NCBI GenBank assembly: GCA_029204225.1
Contig: CM055098.1
Location: forward strand, 4,079,607-4,143,606
Origin: Diphasiastrum complanatum
Taxonomy: Eukaryota; Streptophyta; Lycopodiopsida; Lycopodiales; Lycopodiaceae
Reading direction: 5' to 3'
Length of the DNA stretch: 64,000 nucleotides
Notes under the pieces: model-generated
What the model was told of the DNA's origin: nothing
What the model saw: only the letters and a program-made list of their open reading frames with translations
Databases searched by the model: none
In this document: piece by piece, positions 43,626 to 58,400 of the stretch
Layout: each line of letters opens with the position of its first letter
Position numbering within the stretch: the stretch's first letter is position 1
Program-made: the position numbers and the translations under genes

Positions 43626-46100
43626 GAGGTGGTGACGCATGGGAGGCAGGTGCTTTGGATAAATCACCTAAGTTGTCTTTCTCAAGATCTATCACAGAGT
43701 CATCATTATCCAAGTGTAATCACTTCATCAAGAGTGCACTTTCCAAGTGTAAGAAGCATTGGGTGGATCTAATTATTTCAAATTCTCCATAGTTAATGTT
43801 GGATAGATATGATTTTTTCTACTTTTCACCATCAAGAGCTATGATGCTTTTCATCTTGTGTAGATGTGCTAAGAAAATGAAGTTGAAGCTTGTGTAGCTT
43901 CATCATGTTTTTGTGAAGCAACTTCATTTGGTGACTATTTTTTTAATAGCTTGAAAACGGGTGTCATAACAGGTAAAACACCATTAATAGTAACGTACTT
44001 GAAATTCTTTGAGTCCACATGCGTTGTGCATGATTGTTTCAATGTAAGGACCAAAGATTATCCTACTTCAATGAAATGAATAATGGTAGATTTTGCTCTT
44101 CAAATAATGGAGATTGTAGAATCTACATTTTTTCCACCAAAGAAATTGTCAATGGTGGAAAACTTGAAGGTGCACTTTTGGATTAGCACCTTATTCAAAT
44201 CATTGACGGTCACATGCAAGGAAAAGGTGAAGGGCCAAGAACTCCAATAAGTCCTTCAAAGTCCAAGATGGAGACATCAAGGCTCAAGTTCATTGACAAA
44301 GGAATCAAACAAAGGTGAGGAGAGTGACATCTCTCATGCATTCATCAATCCATTTGATGTTACTTTATGCGTGCAAAGTTTCTTGAAGGCAAGGGATTGG
44401 CATAGTCATGGAGAGATCATCAATATCATGAAGGTAGTACCAAGATCTTGGCATACTCAACTCAAAATCCTCCATTATTCTCTTAAATCCATTTGGAGAG
44501 AGCATGATCCAGTATTTATCCTTATGTTTCATGAAGGATCAGTATTCATTTTTGCATTCTATGTAAATAATCTCATGTAAATAATCTCTCATGGGAGAAT
44601 ATGAAAATGGTAAAGAAAAAATGCATATAGATCTAAAGTACTAAAGTATGCGTGAAATGCAATTTGTTTTATCTCCTGCTACAAAGAACAACATAAGATG
44701 TTTTCATTAATGGGATTATTTCTCACAACATTAGCTATCAATACTATGAGCTACTTGTTTTTGACATTTCTCTACATTTGAGACATGATTTGGTTTGATT
44801 CTATTATAAACACCTAACATACATATTCATTACAAGTAAGACATTCATTGAAGCTTTAACATTTAAAGAACTGCATATGTCTAATACAAATGTATGGTTC
44901 TTTTTAATCATCTGCAAATGGAGTTTTTTAACATTCGTTTGTTTAAAGAAGATTTATATATAAAGGGTCTACAAAGAGTAATGGATTTTTATTTAGTCAT
45001 GAAATTAGGGTTTGAGATTTGCTTGTAATATGAAAAATGTTCTTGGAAACTCAAACATGTTAAATGTTGGCTCATAAAGAATACATACTTCGTGGAAGAG
45101 CCATGGCATCATCACAAGAAAACCTAATGACGCATATCCAAGTATGTGATGTAAAACATTTTCAATTGTATAAGTGTTGTGACATTTTGGATGCATTCCA
45201 AGGATGGAGAATAGAGATGACAAGAAAGGCATATTGCAATGTTTACATATTGGTTTTTCTAGCTTTCTGAAACAAAAAACTACATGTTGTATACCACAAT
45301 GTTCAAAGCGTATTTTTTGAAGCAAAATATGATTTAGGACCACTAAAATAAAACACTCATTTTTTAATCTCAATACAATTGAACAAATAGGGTTTAGTTG
45401 AACCAATCCAATTGTCTTCAGTCTTTTCTCAAAATTAGGATTTTTGGCTTGAATACTTTTGAATGCATGGATTTGCGCATGAATTATGACATCTACATAT
45501 GACTCATTGGGATGATTCAATGTTCGTACAAATTAGAAGGACATGAAATTGCTCTAATACCGATTTGGATATCCTTGCCAAACCTAATGTCAATAAATGT
45601 AGCTTGAGGACATTGTGAACTATCGTAGGTACAAGTAATGACTTCTAGTGTAGTTTTCTAAAGTTTTACTATAGTGTTTTGGCTTGATTGCTCTATAAAA
45701 CATGGATATGGTCAAGAGATATGACATGAGTGCATGACTTGTTATTCTATCCAACAGTCACTAGGATTAGCATGACATGGATTTGTCCTAATACTTGTAT
45801 GTTCTCGCTTAAATTATTGCAAATAAATTAATGTGTACGAGTAAGTTAGTATAGATTGTTGTGTTATGTAATGATTGATATGGACCATTGCCCATAATTT
45901 CTTTGGACCTACATAAATTAACTTGAAATTTTTTTTTGTTTTATGTAGTAAATTACTTTGGATGCAACATCTTATATGGTTTCACTTAAAAGTATTTGAT
46001 CTTTTAAGCTAGCTCATTGTTCACACCATATGAAAGATCGGTGAAACATTGTGAGTTTGATAAGTAATGAAAATGTGAAAAATTAGCAAAATTTAGCTTG
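43626..46100. other. Degenerate copia tail and AT-rich intergenic DNA
   Basis: No domain can be assigned with confidence. 44293-44580 is open and ends FIFAFYVNNLM, which could be a decayed YVDDL reverse-transcriptase site. A 171-codon minus-strand frame at 45005-45520 matches nothing I recognise. Confidence 0.35.
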
Positions 46101-46463
46101 GCTATTTTGTATTTTCTTGTTTATGAGTAAATCTCACACGTGTCGAAAAAAGTCAAAAATAGCTTAGTCATGTTGAGTTAGGGGTACATAAAATTTAGAG
46201 ACATCTATCCAAGTGTAAGTAGGGGGCCAATTTTGGCATTAGAGGCAAAATAGAATCATACACATGTCAAGTCATAATTAGGCCAAAAGTCAAAAGTGAT
46301 GTAGCTCGAGTTAGGTTAGGCTACTTATATTTTTCATGATTAGATTTGGTGAGTGACACATCTCCATGTATTGTCATGAGAACTAGTGACCAATCAAAAA
46401 GCTAGAATCTCTCAAAATAGTTCAATCAAGATTAAGGCCTCGTTTGTCACTCAACCATCACCA
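46100..46463 (+). repeat. Probable LTR end of copia copy 2
   Basis: It ends in 'gtcactcaaccatcacca' just before TAGTATCAGAGCTAGC (46464-46479), a primer-binding site variant. The start of the LTR is not clear and no second copy is in the window. Confidence 0.5.
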
Positions 46464-46479
46464 TAGTATCAGAGCTAGC
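46464..46479 (+). promoter_or_regulatory. Primer-binding site of copia copy 2
   Basis: TAGTATCAGAGCTAGC resembles the plant initiator-Met tRNA primer site TGGTATCAGAGC with one change. It is about 790 bp before the gag start. Confidence 0.65.
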
Positions 46480-47168
46480 CTAAGATATCTATGTATATGT
46501 CAAGTTTGATGTGAAAATTTGCCTTGAAATCAAGACTTTGTGAGTGTAGATGCATCTCCTTGTCTATATTTGTGATTTTAGGATCAAGAAAGGTCATAAT
46601 CATTATGAATGGACCTGATCTGGTACTGTATGGAATTCAGTGCTCAGACACGTGTGAGGTACATCCAACTTTAATGGTTTGGTTCTCTTCCAAGTTAGAT
46701 CCAAAATCTATGCTAGATAGCTTGTTAGAAAGCTAGAAAAGCTAATATTTTGATGCAATTTGTTTCAAACCAATTGGATGTGCCAATAAAAAGCTATAGC
46801 CTTTTGAGTGAGGGTCTAGGGCACCTAGATCTGTATGGACACTTTTGATTTGATCCATATCTTGTTTGTTTGATCCAAAACTTAGAAAAAAGCTTGCCAA
46901 TCTTGTCTATTTGAGATCTAGACAATTTTTTTGAGGTCATAGCCACATAGTTTCATGCAATTCAATTTGTATTTGAGTCATTTGTAGATTTTTTTGCGTG
47001 CGTTTGTGTGCTTGAGTTGAGTTGACCCAAACTTTGTCCTTGCTCCATCTTGGGATGAGAGTTTGATCTAGTTTGAGAGATATTGGTAGAGCTAGTGAGA
47101 TGGGTCTCACAACTAGTTGCAAGATCTCATATTGGAGTTGGTAGTACACCCTTTGTGAATCCATTATT

Positions 47169-48280
<1,112 letters not shown>

Positions 48281-50018
48281 TTTGGATATAGCATATTTGA
48301 CGAGTTAAAATACTTCAATAGGAAAAATTAAACTGCTAAGTGCCATTATTTGTTGATTCTAGACGGATTTAATTGTACCTACTTTTGAATTGTACAAATA
48401 TACAATATACATCATTGGCCAAGCTAAATAAGAGCTCAAGGCTGGAATATGTCAACGTGATGTACTTGTCAAAAAGGTTCAAGCCTGCCCCTCAATTCAT
48501 GCAATAAAACTCTTGCCCAACTTGACTTGCTAGTCTTGACTTAATTTTTTACATTGCTAGTGTGAAAAAATATCACATAATGAGTTTCTAGACATGCCAA
48601 CATAATTTCCATAGAACAAAGGTAAAACAAATAGAAACCCTATCAATGGTTTTCAAAAGAGACTACCCAACATAGGTTTTCAAATTTTGGCTACTCATTA
48701 AGAAAGGCAAAGGATCTTGAGATTTCACAAATATAGAAGTACAAAAGTAAAACAGCAGTCCAAGGCTGAATGAGTAAGCAACAAGGGTGCACGATAAAAA
48801 ATACTAAGGACCCACAGCACACCTCGTACAGAGGCAGTCATAATTTTAAATGAAAAAGTTTTGTGGCACGGGTCAAATCCAATTTTAATGTTCACATGAT
48901 TAATGCTCTTTTTGGTCATAACTAGTATAGTAGGAGGCCAACTACACCCTTGCTTTTATGCTATGAGTGAAGTCCTAGATTGATCTTTTATACACGTAAG
49001 CTCTAAGCACGTTCAGGCATGCAGTATGTACACAGGAGCATTTTGTCATATACTGGAACTACAGAAGATGTACTTTAACTATGACTACCCTAAAAAAAAC
49101 TCCCTTTTAAGTACTAGGACCCTGTCTTGCCTTTGAAAGGGCAATAAAGCTAACGGAATCCACGGAATGTTAGCAAATTTGAGCTGCTTTTGGGCCCTGT
49201 CTTCAAAAAAGCTGCCATATAAGATTATCCTAGATTTGAGATTTCCTCACATAGCAGATTTGACTTTATAATTCCATAAACAAAGGTAAAACAAATAGAA
49301 TACCCTGAAATGTGTTTAACACCAGAAGTTTGTGTAGGACTCAGAAGTATGATCTTACATGGTACTTACAACATCATAGAAGCAAAAAAAGTTGATCATA
49401 ACATGGCTGTGAAATCACCTTGCCAATCTGAAAGGGCAATGGATTTAAGATTAACTAGCCAGAGTTTAAGGTGTTACTATTAGAGAAAAGAGCTTGCAAG
49501 TTGTCGTGTACGAACAAACCATTTGTATATACCTTATACTTTTACCCCACATAAGTAGCAATATTGTTTGCTGTATAGCAACAACTACATTGTATCACAT
49601 CTGCTGAACAGATGATTTAATCCACCTTTTCCTTGCATAATTGTCTGCACTTGTTAATAAAAGAGATTACAGAAATTTTCTGCACTCAATTGCATACAAG
49701 CCATAAGAACCCGTAAGACATGTTGAAATCTCTGCAACAGTGGCTTCAAATGCCTTTGAGAGGCTGCATAATAAATATGTGAGAAGGCAGTTGATTGGTT
49801 TCTCTGATCACAGAATACTTACATTTCAACAGTTCAGTGAAACAATCAAATGAAATTTGCAATGTCAAGCAAAAAATAACAGTTGATTTTTTGCAACGTC
49901 CCAGATGCCTGAGCAAAATTCTGAGAGTTCCTTGACCATTCCATTTTTCTACCACTGCAATAAAACCATAGCAAGACTCACATCCTAAAATCATAAAGAA
50001 GAATTTTTTAAAAAAAAT
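48281..50018. other. Intergenic, no gene seen
   Basis: AT-rich sequence without a supported reading frame, repeat or RNA gene. Confidence 0.5.
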
Positions 50019-50026
50019 TTAAGAAC

Positions 50027-50804
50027 CACAGTTGCCCGTTCCGGAACAGAACGCATTCCATTCCGGAACTTCACCAAAAAAAATTTCAAAAAATACGTTC
50101 CTTTTTAACAAAGGAAACGAAATAAGGAACAAAATAGTGATTCTAGGATCAACGTGAGGCTCAGATAGAGATTCTAGGATCAATGTGAGCTGCAAGAATT
50201 TCATTCGCTTTTGCCAGATTTTTTGGCTATAAGCAGCTCTCTATCAGCGGTCAAGACAAGATATGCATTATCTAGCGTCAGACACGACATGGACATTGAG
50301 ATAGAGAGTGAGTTTTCAAATATAGCATTAAATTTCATGCATAACCGAGATATGGAACGCAATGCAGAAAAAAAGGGCCAGTCATCTGAATATGTGCACA
50401 GCACAGTGACAAACTAGCACAGCAGCCACAAACCCATAAAAAAAGTATACGCAAATGGGTATGTCAGAGACAAAGGACGTGACAGTAACCGATATGGTCG
50501 TGGTGGTCCATTGCGGTCCAAGGGAAACTATAGAGATCGAGCTCATCCTTATGATCGCCCCAGTGCTGGCCGTGGAGGTTGCTCATCTTATGATCGCAAC
50601 TAATTATTGTCAAATAGCTAGTAACTTCTTCAATTTTGTTTCTGCTTGAATTGTATGTTTTGCAGTGTATCTAGACTCTGTCATCGTATTATCAAGAAGG
50701 AAGATCGCGGCCAGTTTAACACCCCTGTTTTTTAATTTCTTTTAAAACGTTCCGACCCAGTACGTTTCAGAACGTACCCAAAAGGTTCGGAACGGGTTTC
50801 TCAG
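50027..50804. mobile_element. hAT-like element with 'cgttcc' words and captured exon, 778 bp
   Basis: The ends are CACAGTTGCCCGTTCCGGAA and, as complement on the right, CTGAGAAACCCGTTCCGAAC. The flanking 8-mer TTAAGAAC is present on both sides (50019-50026 and 50805-50812), a perfect 8-bp target duplication as made by hAT transposases. Both ends carry CGTTCC/GGAACG words. A direct pair 'gattctaggatcaa.gtgag' is at 50142 and 50171. The middle holds an RG-rich coding-like stretch. Confidence 0.85.
50455..50604 (+). pseudogene. RG-rich protein C-terminus captured in the hAT-like element
   Basis: The frame beginning NGYVRDKGRDSNRYGRGG and ending AGRGGCSSYDRN, then stop, is about 48 codons rich in Arg, Gly, Asp and Tyr. 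This composition is typical of the tails of plant RNA-binding proteins, and the codons avoid low-complexity DNA. It is not possible to name the donor gene. Being inside a short TIR element with a target duplication, it is best read as a transduplicated gene piece. Confidence 0.5.
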
Positions 50805-50812
50805 TTAAGAAC

Positions 50813-51737
50813 TAGAGTCCTAAAAAATGTGGTGGTATAAAATCGAGTAGATGCTCCTGAAACATTCAATAATTGGTAAAAATGACCACTATCATGTGAA
50901 ATCCTTCAAGACACCCTACCATCAGAAATTAATCAGCTTGTGATCTTACATCTGAAAATTCAATTCACTAACTACTTCAATGTGCCTCAGAATGCTAGCA
51001 AAATCTGCACACAAGTTGCAGTAGAAATGCAAGCAGAACAAACACACTTAAAAGAATACGTTGGAACAGCCATCAAAATTTTGACAATTCTGGTCAGAGA
51101 TGCCTCATGAGATCTAAGGAAATTTTGGCTATTAAAATACCTCTAAAAGGCGAACAACCATGCAAGATAGCGTAGAAAATCACCAAACAACCTCCTTAAA
51201 AATAGAGTTGGGAATGATGGAAAGCTTGCATGATTGAATGGATTTCCGAATGGCTTATGATCATCACTAGGACAGTGACACAGATACATACACCAACCAT
51301 CCAACCCACAGCACACCAAATTCAAATATCTCGGGGAAGCTCTTACGATAACCATTTTCTTAAGTAAAAAATTGGCTGATCGTTTTATACCTTTTTGATA
51401 CGTGAACTGGCAACCTGGCCACAAAAGCACATGATAATGATAATGTATGTCATCCAGCTTAGATTTTGAGTTGGACTGGGTGTTATTCCCGTGAATGTAC
51501 AGTTTTTGTAGTGTATATATTGAGGCATAGTGAAAGATTAATCAAAAGTGGAAGAGCAGATGATTGGCCGCCCACCAGATGTGGCATTAACATGAAGATT
51601 GGTGGAGCAAAGGCTTTGATGAAATAGCAATGGGCAAGAGTCCAGCATCACAAACATGACTATTACCCATTGAGGGAACCTCATATGACAGACAGTTAAA
51701 GACTGAAAATAAGCAAAGAAGTGGCTCATAAGGATCA
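50813..51737. other. 3' flank of the deadenylase gene
   Basis: Contains the presumed 3' untranslated region (minus strand, below 51738). No other gene is visible. Confidence 0.5.
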
Positions 51738-52377
51738 TCATCTTCGCAGCCGAGGCTTACAACGGAACTCTGCAAGCAGTGCAATATGGTCTGATGACCA
51801 TTCAGGAGACGGCAATGCAGTGTCTTTGTGCAAGTTCTCCTCATCCAAAAGCTCTAACAATGACTCCACGGTTAGCGAATCGGCTGCAGTAAGCATAAAG
51901 ACAGTCATCATTAATTTTTGTGTGGCATCACCACTAGATATTTATTCTGTAGGCAATTTTCAAACAATCCACAATTTCTACTAGAAGCCAAGACAGATTA
52001 TGAAATGAAACTATGTTGGCTGTAGACTGTAGTATAAGGAGCCAAATCTGAGTTATAAGCTGCACATCATATAAAATGTCACATTCTTGTAACTCCAGTT
52101 GCTATGGCTACGTGTGAGAAGTACTTCACTTGGAATCCCCCCCACACCTCACACATTTAAACTTCACACCTCACCACCTTTGGCAAGTTTTCCCATTCTC
52201 TGTTGAAGGGATAGTGCGCCCTCTTACCATGCCCCTTATTCCCTTTGATGCCTACATTGCTTGCTTTTTTATTACTTTTGTGTGTAGATGCTTTGGAGAT
52301 GGTGCTTGGAGCTATGGCATAAGGAGACTATGTCGAATTGATTGAAAACTTTTTGGAGATCCAACTTCTACTCTCTC

Positions 52378-52434
<57 letters not shown>

Positions 52435-55400
52435 AATCTTAAGAATGAGATCGGAGATGGACGAGATTTAGGAAATTGCATCCTCTAAAAGAATCTAGTA
52501 GATTCAGAAATTAGATAGGATATAGGTTTAGGGTTTAGGGTCTAGTAGATTCAGAAATTAGATAGGATATAGGTCTAGTAGCCTACAACAAAACAACCAA
52601 ATGAACATTGTCATAGGACATCTGGGAGAGCCTGCAGAGGTTACTGAGCATGCAAAATGACCTACTGAAAGGGAACAAGACGTTAGGGCCTATTCTTGGA
52701 CTCAATTTAACCCTGGAGGGCCACCAGTCAATTGTAGGGTATGGTGATGGGCGGTAACCATGACTAGGCAACCAGGCAACTTGGGTCAAGTGTCTCGCAA
52801 GCTGCCTTTGAATAAGCCATCCAGCCACTTGTCAAGGATACAGAGCCTTGGAGTGTGAGCTTGCATAGAAATGCTCATAACGGGAGAAGTACATGTTGAA
52901 ACAGTGGAACAGATTTTGACTTGCAAGAGACATGATTGCAAGTAAGTGTGCCTCTGTCATGATCCATCCTCCTAAGGATGCAAACAAAGAGGTACTTTGT
53001 CTTGGTTACAATTGCAGCCAAAAACACAACAATATTCCTTAAGAAAGAGGAAGAAAGCTCTGCAGTAGAAAATCTAGTAATAAGCGTGATGGCAAATATA
53101 GCAACTCAAAGATATCACTGCAAACAAAGGCTACTAGCAGTAATAAGTACCAAAACTGACCATTGCATATTAATGCCTGATCCTGATCCTTAAGCACTCT
53201 ACCGCTAGAAATCCAAATATGTGATCATCTTCTGAAATGATAAGAACTTGCACTCTGATATGACAGACCAAGACAATGATGGGTTGAACTTCCAGGAACT
53301 CAAATTAAGATCTATATGTAGATTGCTCAATGCCTTATTATAGGAAACCCGACTACGTATACAGAACTTAAAAAATGTGTACTTTGCTCAATGCCCTGTA
53401 ATAAGAAACCCGATTATGTATAGAGAACTTCAAAAATGTGAGTAATTTGCTCCAATTGTTTTAGGAAGATAAATGGCTGGCTCAGCCTGGAAGAGGAATA
53501 TCGAATATGCAAACTTCAGAATATCCAATCAAGAATTTGTAAGCTTATAAGTCTGCCCTACTGGAGAAAGTTTGAATATTCCAAATAGATGTCAAAACTT
53601 AAGCACCCAAAAAAGAAAAGCGGTGAGATGTTGGCATTTAGAACTTTGAGCACCCTTCTTTGGAGTACACAAAATTGAAGAGGTTTATCTTCTATAGCAA
53701 ACTACTACTAGGAGAGTCGAATTGCAATCAAAATCTATATCCAAGAAATGTCAATCCTCTGCACTCTAAAACTGGAAACATGAAACTTCAGAATCTCTCT
53801 TTTTTATATGAAAAGCTACAAGTGGATCAAAACAATTTGAGCACCCACAGTAGATGAAGATACGATCTCTTAAAGCAATGGTGCCCACCTTGCTACCTGA
53901 AATGTGACCCCGTAAAAAAAAAATACCCACTTTTTACAATCCTCTCTTCAGGTCATCACCTTCTAATTGTCTAGTTTATGATGCGTTAAAAAGTTGCAAA
54001 TGACATTTCCTAAGTTGCAGGACCCCAGGAGTACCCAAATGATAATCATAAAATAAACATCCCAAGGACCCCAAATTTTTGCCTATGGACATACTATCGT
54101 ACCTAAAACTAAGGAACACTTTTTACGGTTCATCAGAACACCGGCATTAATGTGATGACCATGCATGTGATGGATACAATCGAGGCAAAATGTTGCTAAG
54201 CTCAGAAAGTTTGTGAACTTCTTGCCATAACTCCAGAGGTCTTCATCCAAATTACACGTTGCTATGGTACAAAAGCTCTGAGTGGTTATGACATGCGTAC
54301 CTCCAGCCAAAAGAGATTAGCTCTGAGAAAAAGCTTGTAACCCGAGCAGACTAACCCAAATGAAGATAGGGATATCACCTAGATGCTAGGGGCTGGTCCC
54401 AGACCTAGCATGACCATCAATGAGTCTGTTACTAGATGGCTATCCGAGAGTAAGCTGCGATGATGGCAAAATAACATGGCTAAAGGCATTTCGTCAAAAC
54501 TGGATTGAATATTTGGACCAAAAAACCTTTTGGGAAGCTTCAAGAGATGTGTTGTAACTATAGGAGTTTCTAAGATGTCATGAGAAGCTAGCTGAAAAGC
54601 TCTACTGGTGATCAAGCTAAGCAATGAGCCATTCTTGGGCAAAAGGTGAACGTTATTTGTCACTACATCATCAGACTAATTGCCTTATATGCAACGAGAG
54701 ACAATCGGAGCAGAGCCCGATAAATGCACAGACAATAGTGTGACCCATCAACTAAAAACAAAAGTATGGGGCATAGAGAGGACTCAGGCAGAAAATAGCC
54801 TCATTCTCACAAATCTAGCTGGACTTCAAAAGCTTGAAGAATTAAGTTCCACAAATTCAGAGATAGAATCGCCATTCCAGGAAGAGAAAAGCTTGACAAA
54901 CGGCAGTGCTGCTGTAAAATACATGTTTTGATTGTGCCAGCAAATGGACCTATGACAAGCTAGCCGGCACGCTGCCAGGGCAATCAAACTGTGCAATGGG
55001 CCATTCTGGGGCAAGAAGTCACCGTTAGTTGTTCCTACATCAGACTGATTGCATCAGACCCAAAAAAGAGCCAGGCCCAGTGACGGTAGTGTGAACTATC
55101 ACCTGATAAGAAAGTACTGGACATGGACATGATCTAAGGGAAGAAGTAGCTTCATTCTTATCGGCACCTAGCAAAGCACTTTTCATAATCATAGTTTCAA
55201 AAAAATTTGATATGATTTTCTAGGAATCATTTCAAATCAGTGCACGATTCATATGGAGTTTTGAAAGAAGATTTAACTTTAAATTCTTTTTCTCCTTTAG
55301 AAACTTCTAAGTTTTAGAACATTTCTCTGTTTGTAGTCTACATGTCTTAATCTATTTTGTATTTTAAACTGGTCTGTGCCTATGCGGAAGCATCATGCAT

Positions 55401-58400
55401 AAGTTCACTCATTTGCTTAATTGGTAGACTTGCACAATTAGAAGCCATGCATGGCAACAATCTAGATCTTTTGCAATATTTTGCATGAAATTGTTGCTCA
55501 ATGTGTATAATTTATTTGATACCATATGAAATATAGAGCATCAATAGTCACACTCTCCTTTCCTTTATGATGCTAGATTTATATGTTAAACTCTTGCATA
55601 AACTTGACCTACCTAGCTTAGCAACCCTTCAACTTTAATCGATTAAACTACTTCAAAGTGTTATAGTTGGTGTGGCCAAACACTACTTGGTAATGTGTGG
55701 TATATTTTTACTGAATAGGAATGAGCTTCTTGCTCTCAAAGGGACTAGCCTCTCCTCTTGGCTTAACGTATCTCCCTACACCTATGCCATTTACATTGTC
55801 TCTAGAGAAGACATTTATAAGGTCTCTACATATTTGAGCACTAGAAAAGTAACTAATGTCTCCTTGAAAGGATCTAATTGTCCCGCACTTCGATGTCCTA
55901 GCTTACAACAATTTTACTATTTGCAACTCATTCGTCAAAGGAGCATTTACCTTAGAGTAGTCTTGGATTTATTTATAGTAAAAATCAAAGAACTCTAGGA
56001 ATCACCATAGGTCACATGCCTCTATAGATCTCTGCCATCCATGAACCACAACCATCTTGGTTGGATCCACCTTTGAGACGATCCTTATTCTTGAGGAGAA
56101 TCATATGTGAAGCAATGGGTGGATAACCAAGTATCTTAGCTTGAGGTACTCCCATTTGTTTTTACAAAGTACTTGACATTGTGGATTGTGGATTTACTAG
56201 GATCCAACCTCATTTACCACTCAGTTTGGAGCTATAAATACTCACTTTAGGCAAAGCTCTAGGCTTCAAGGCATAGGCGATGTGTGTCCCATAGCCTCAA
56301 GAACGCATGTACAAAGGATGTCCAAGTTTTACTCATTTGGGTAGAGATCTTTCCAAGTGGCAAGCACCATACTAGTGCATGTCATCCATCCTTGGGTAGA
56401 TTTCCCTCATACTGGGCTCCTCTTTCTTGGTTCTCAAACCCACGTTGAAATCCTTGGTTAAGATTCCTCTTCATCTCTTCTTCCATGTTCAACGTATAAG
56501 TGTCGGGATTCAAGGTGAACTAGAAGCGGAAACATTCACAATGAATTAAGTGATTAACGTTCTATGAACAATCACAAATTATGCATACAAGTGGAAGCAA
56601 AGTACGATATCAATGGAGACAAATTTCTGTACAAAGAATGTATGTACACAAGCATTGCCACTCTCTCTAGTCTCTCCAGCCTCTTCAAGCTCTTCCTTCC
56701 CTCTTCAGCAAAAAGAGGGCGCCTATTTATACTAGTAGAGATAGAGAAATCCAATGGTTCCCAATGTGGAATATCCAAAAGCCAACAGCCAAGAGCCATG
56801 TGTTGCATACGAGTTTTAAAAGCAAATGAAAAGTCTTGGCATTGGACAGCCAAGTGCTAATTGGAGAAGAAGGTCACTTGCCCCATGGACCCCCCATTAT
56901 GAGTTGGGCCTCTCCAAACTTGAGTACATGGACCAAAAGTTAAAAAATGCTCTTTGGGTCCTCAAAACCATATACATTGCCCCAACTTCATTAAATATGG
57001 CATTAACCCCATGAAGTCACGCAATCCAAGCCTGGACAAAGCTCTGTACTCGCCATACTATCTCTGGAGAAGATTCCACACAGGGAGAAAATAAATTCTG
57101 ATGACCCCTAACAGCCGTATAGGGTGTACCTTCTGGTACCTCAACTTCGCAGTCAGAGCATCAACAGAGGAATCTCCATTAAAGGACAAATAGTTTTTCT
57201 AACACTCTCCCTTAATGACAAATTTAATTTTGCTCTAACCCCATCAAAGGTTCTTGTTTTGTCTCCAAACCTCAATTCCCAGGTAGTAGTGTAGGTGCCC
57301 GAGATCCTTCATCTCAAACTCTGCACTTAGTGACCTTTTCTCATTTTCAATGAGTTTGTCACAGCTACCTATAAAGAGTAAGTCATCCAAAAAATAGATT
57401 CCCAAGCAACAAGAGATTTGTGCTCAATTGCCAATTAGAATCTCGCAATCCATAAAGACTATAATACTTCCTTGAAGCATAGGGAAGGGAAGAAACTGCA
57501 GTACTCCCAAAAACACCAGCCAAGAAAATTGCCTTCAGTCTGTCGTGCCCAGGGTACTGGCTTGGACCAAATAGGATCTCATCCTTCCTTTATAACAGAA
57601 CCTTCAGGTAACTCCAGGTAGTCCGTCTCAAATCCAATGACCAACCAGATAACAAAACCCAATTTTGCCTTCATGGACTTTGGAGGCTCCATAAGTTCCC
57701 AAGTTTCACACTTTAGAAGTAATATTCTTTGTTTACTCTTTTGGAGTTAAGTATATAGCAACATTGCCAGGGCTTTGTAGTCATCCCAGAACCAGACCAT
57801 GTCTTCTTCAGGATTCAAGAGAGAGATGCCATAACGATTCAATTAGACTTTTAAGTGCGTTTTCATCAAGCTTAATTAATGTAAGTCCTGAATTCCTTCA
57901 TTTTGTACATGCATCTAATTTAGTCTTCAGCATAAAAAACAAGAATACTATATAACACCAACTAATAAGAATTCCTCCATCATTGAGATTAGTAGATCCC
58001 CACTGATCTATGGCCAGTAGACTTCATGGAGAGCTATTTGAGCTCGAACTCCGAATATGGAATTCATCAAAGTATTTTTTCTTATCCTATAATAACATAG
58101 CTAATCCAATAAATGCACCAACAAAAAATAGGTTGAGCGCAACTTTGGCTAACTTGTTCAACACTCTTCTTCTTTACGACCACCCGTGTGCAAAAAATCC
58201 CAAAAGGATTTCACATGGAAGAAATAGCAGTAAAGTTTCAAATCGGAAACTTGCTCCAACTTCCATTCAGTTATATCACTTAAAATTTTGCTTTGCCTTG
58301 GGTTATGGATTCAAGGTTTGTGTTCATGTATATTATATAGAAAAAGAACCACTACCCCAACCATAAGTGCTCCAGCAAAGCTCACACCACGATACCTGCT

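Noticed and set aside
45005-45520. 171-codon open frame on the minus strand
   Set aside because: No recognisable domain, AT-rich surroundings, no splice or promoter support, and it lies in transposon-derived sequence. It could be a chance frame; not called as a gene.
55400-55460. tRNA-like phrase 'gcttaattggtagactt'
   Set aside because: No cloverleaf could be closed and the T-loop GGTTCGA-type box is absent nearby.
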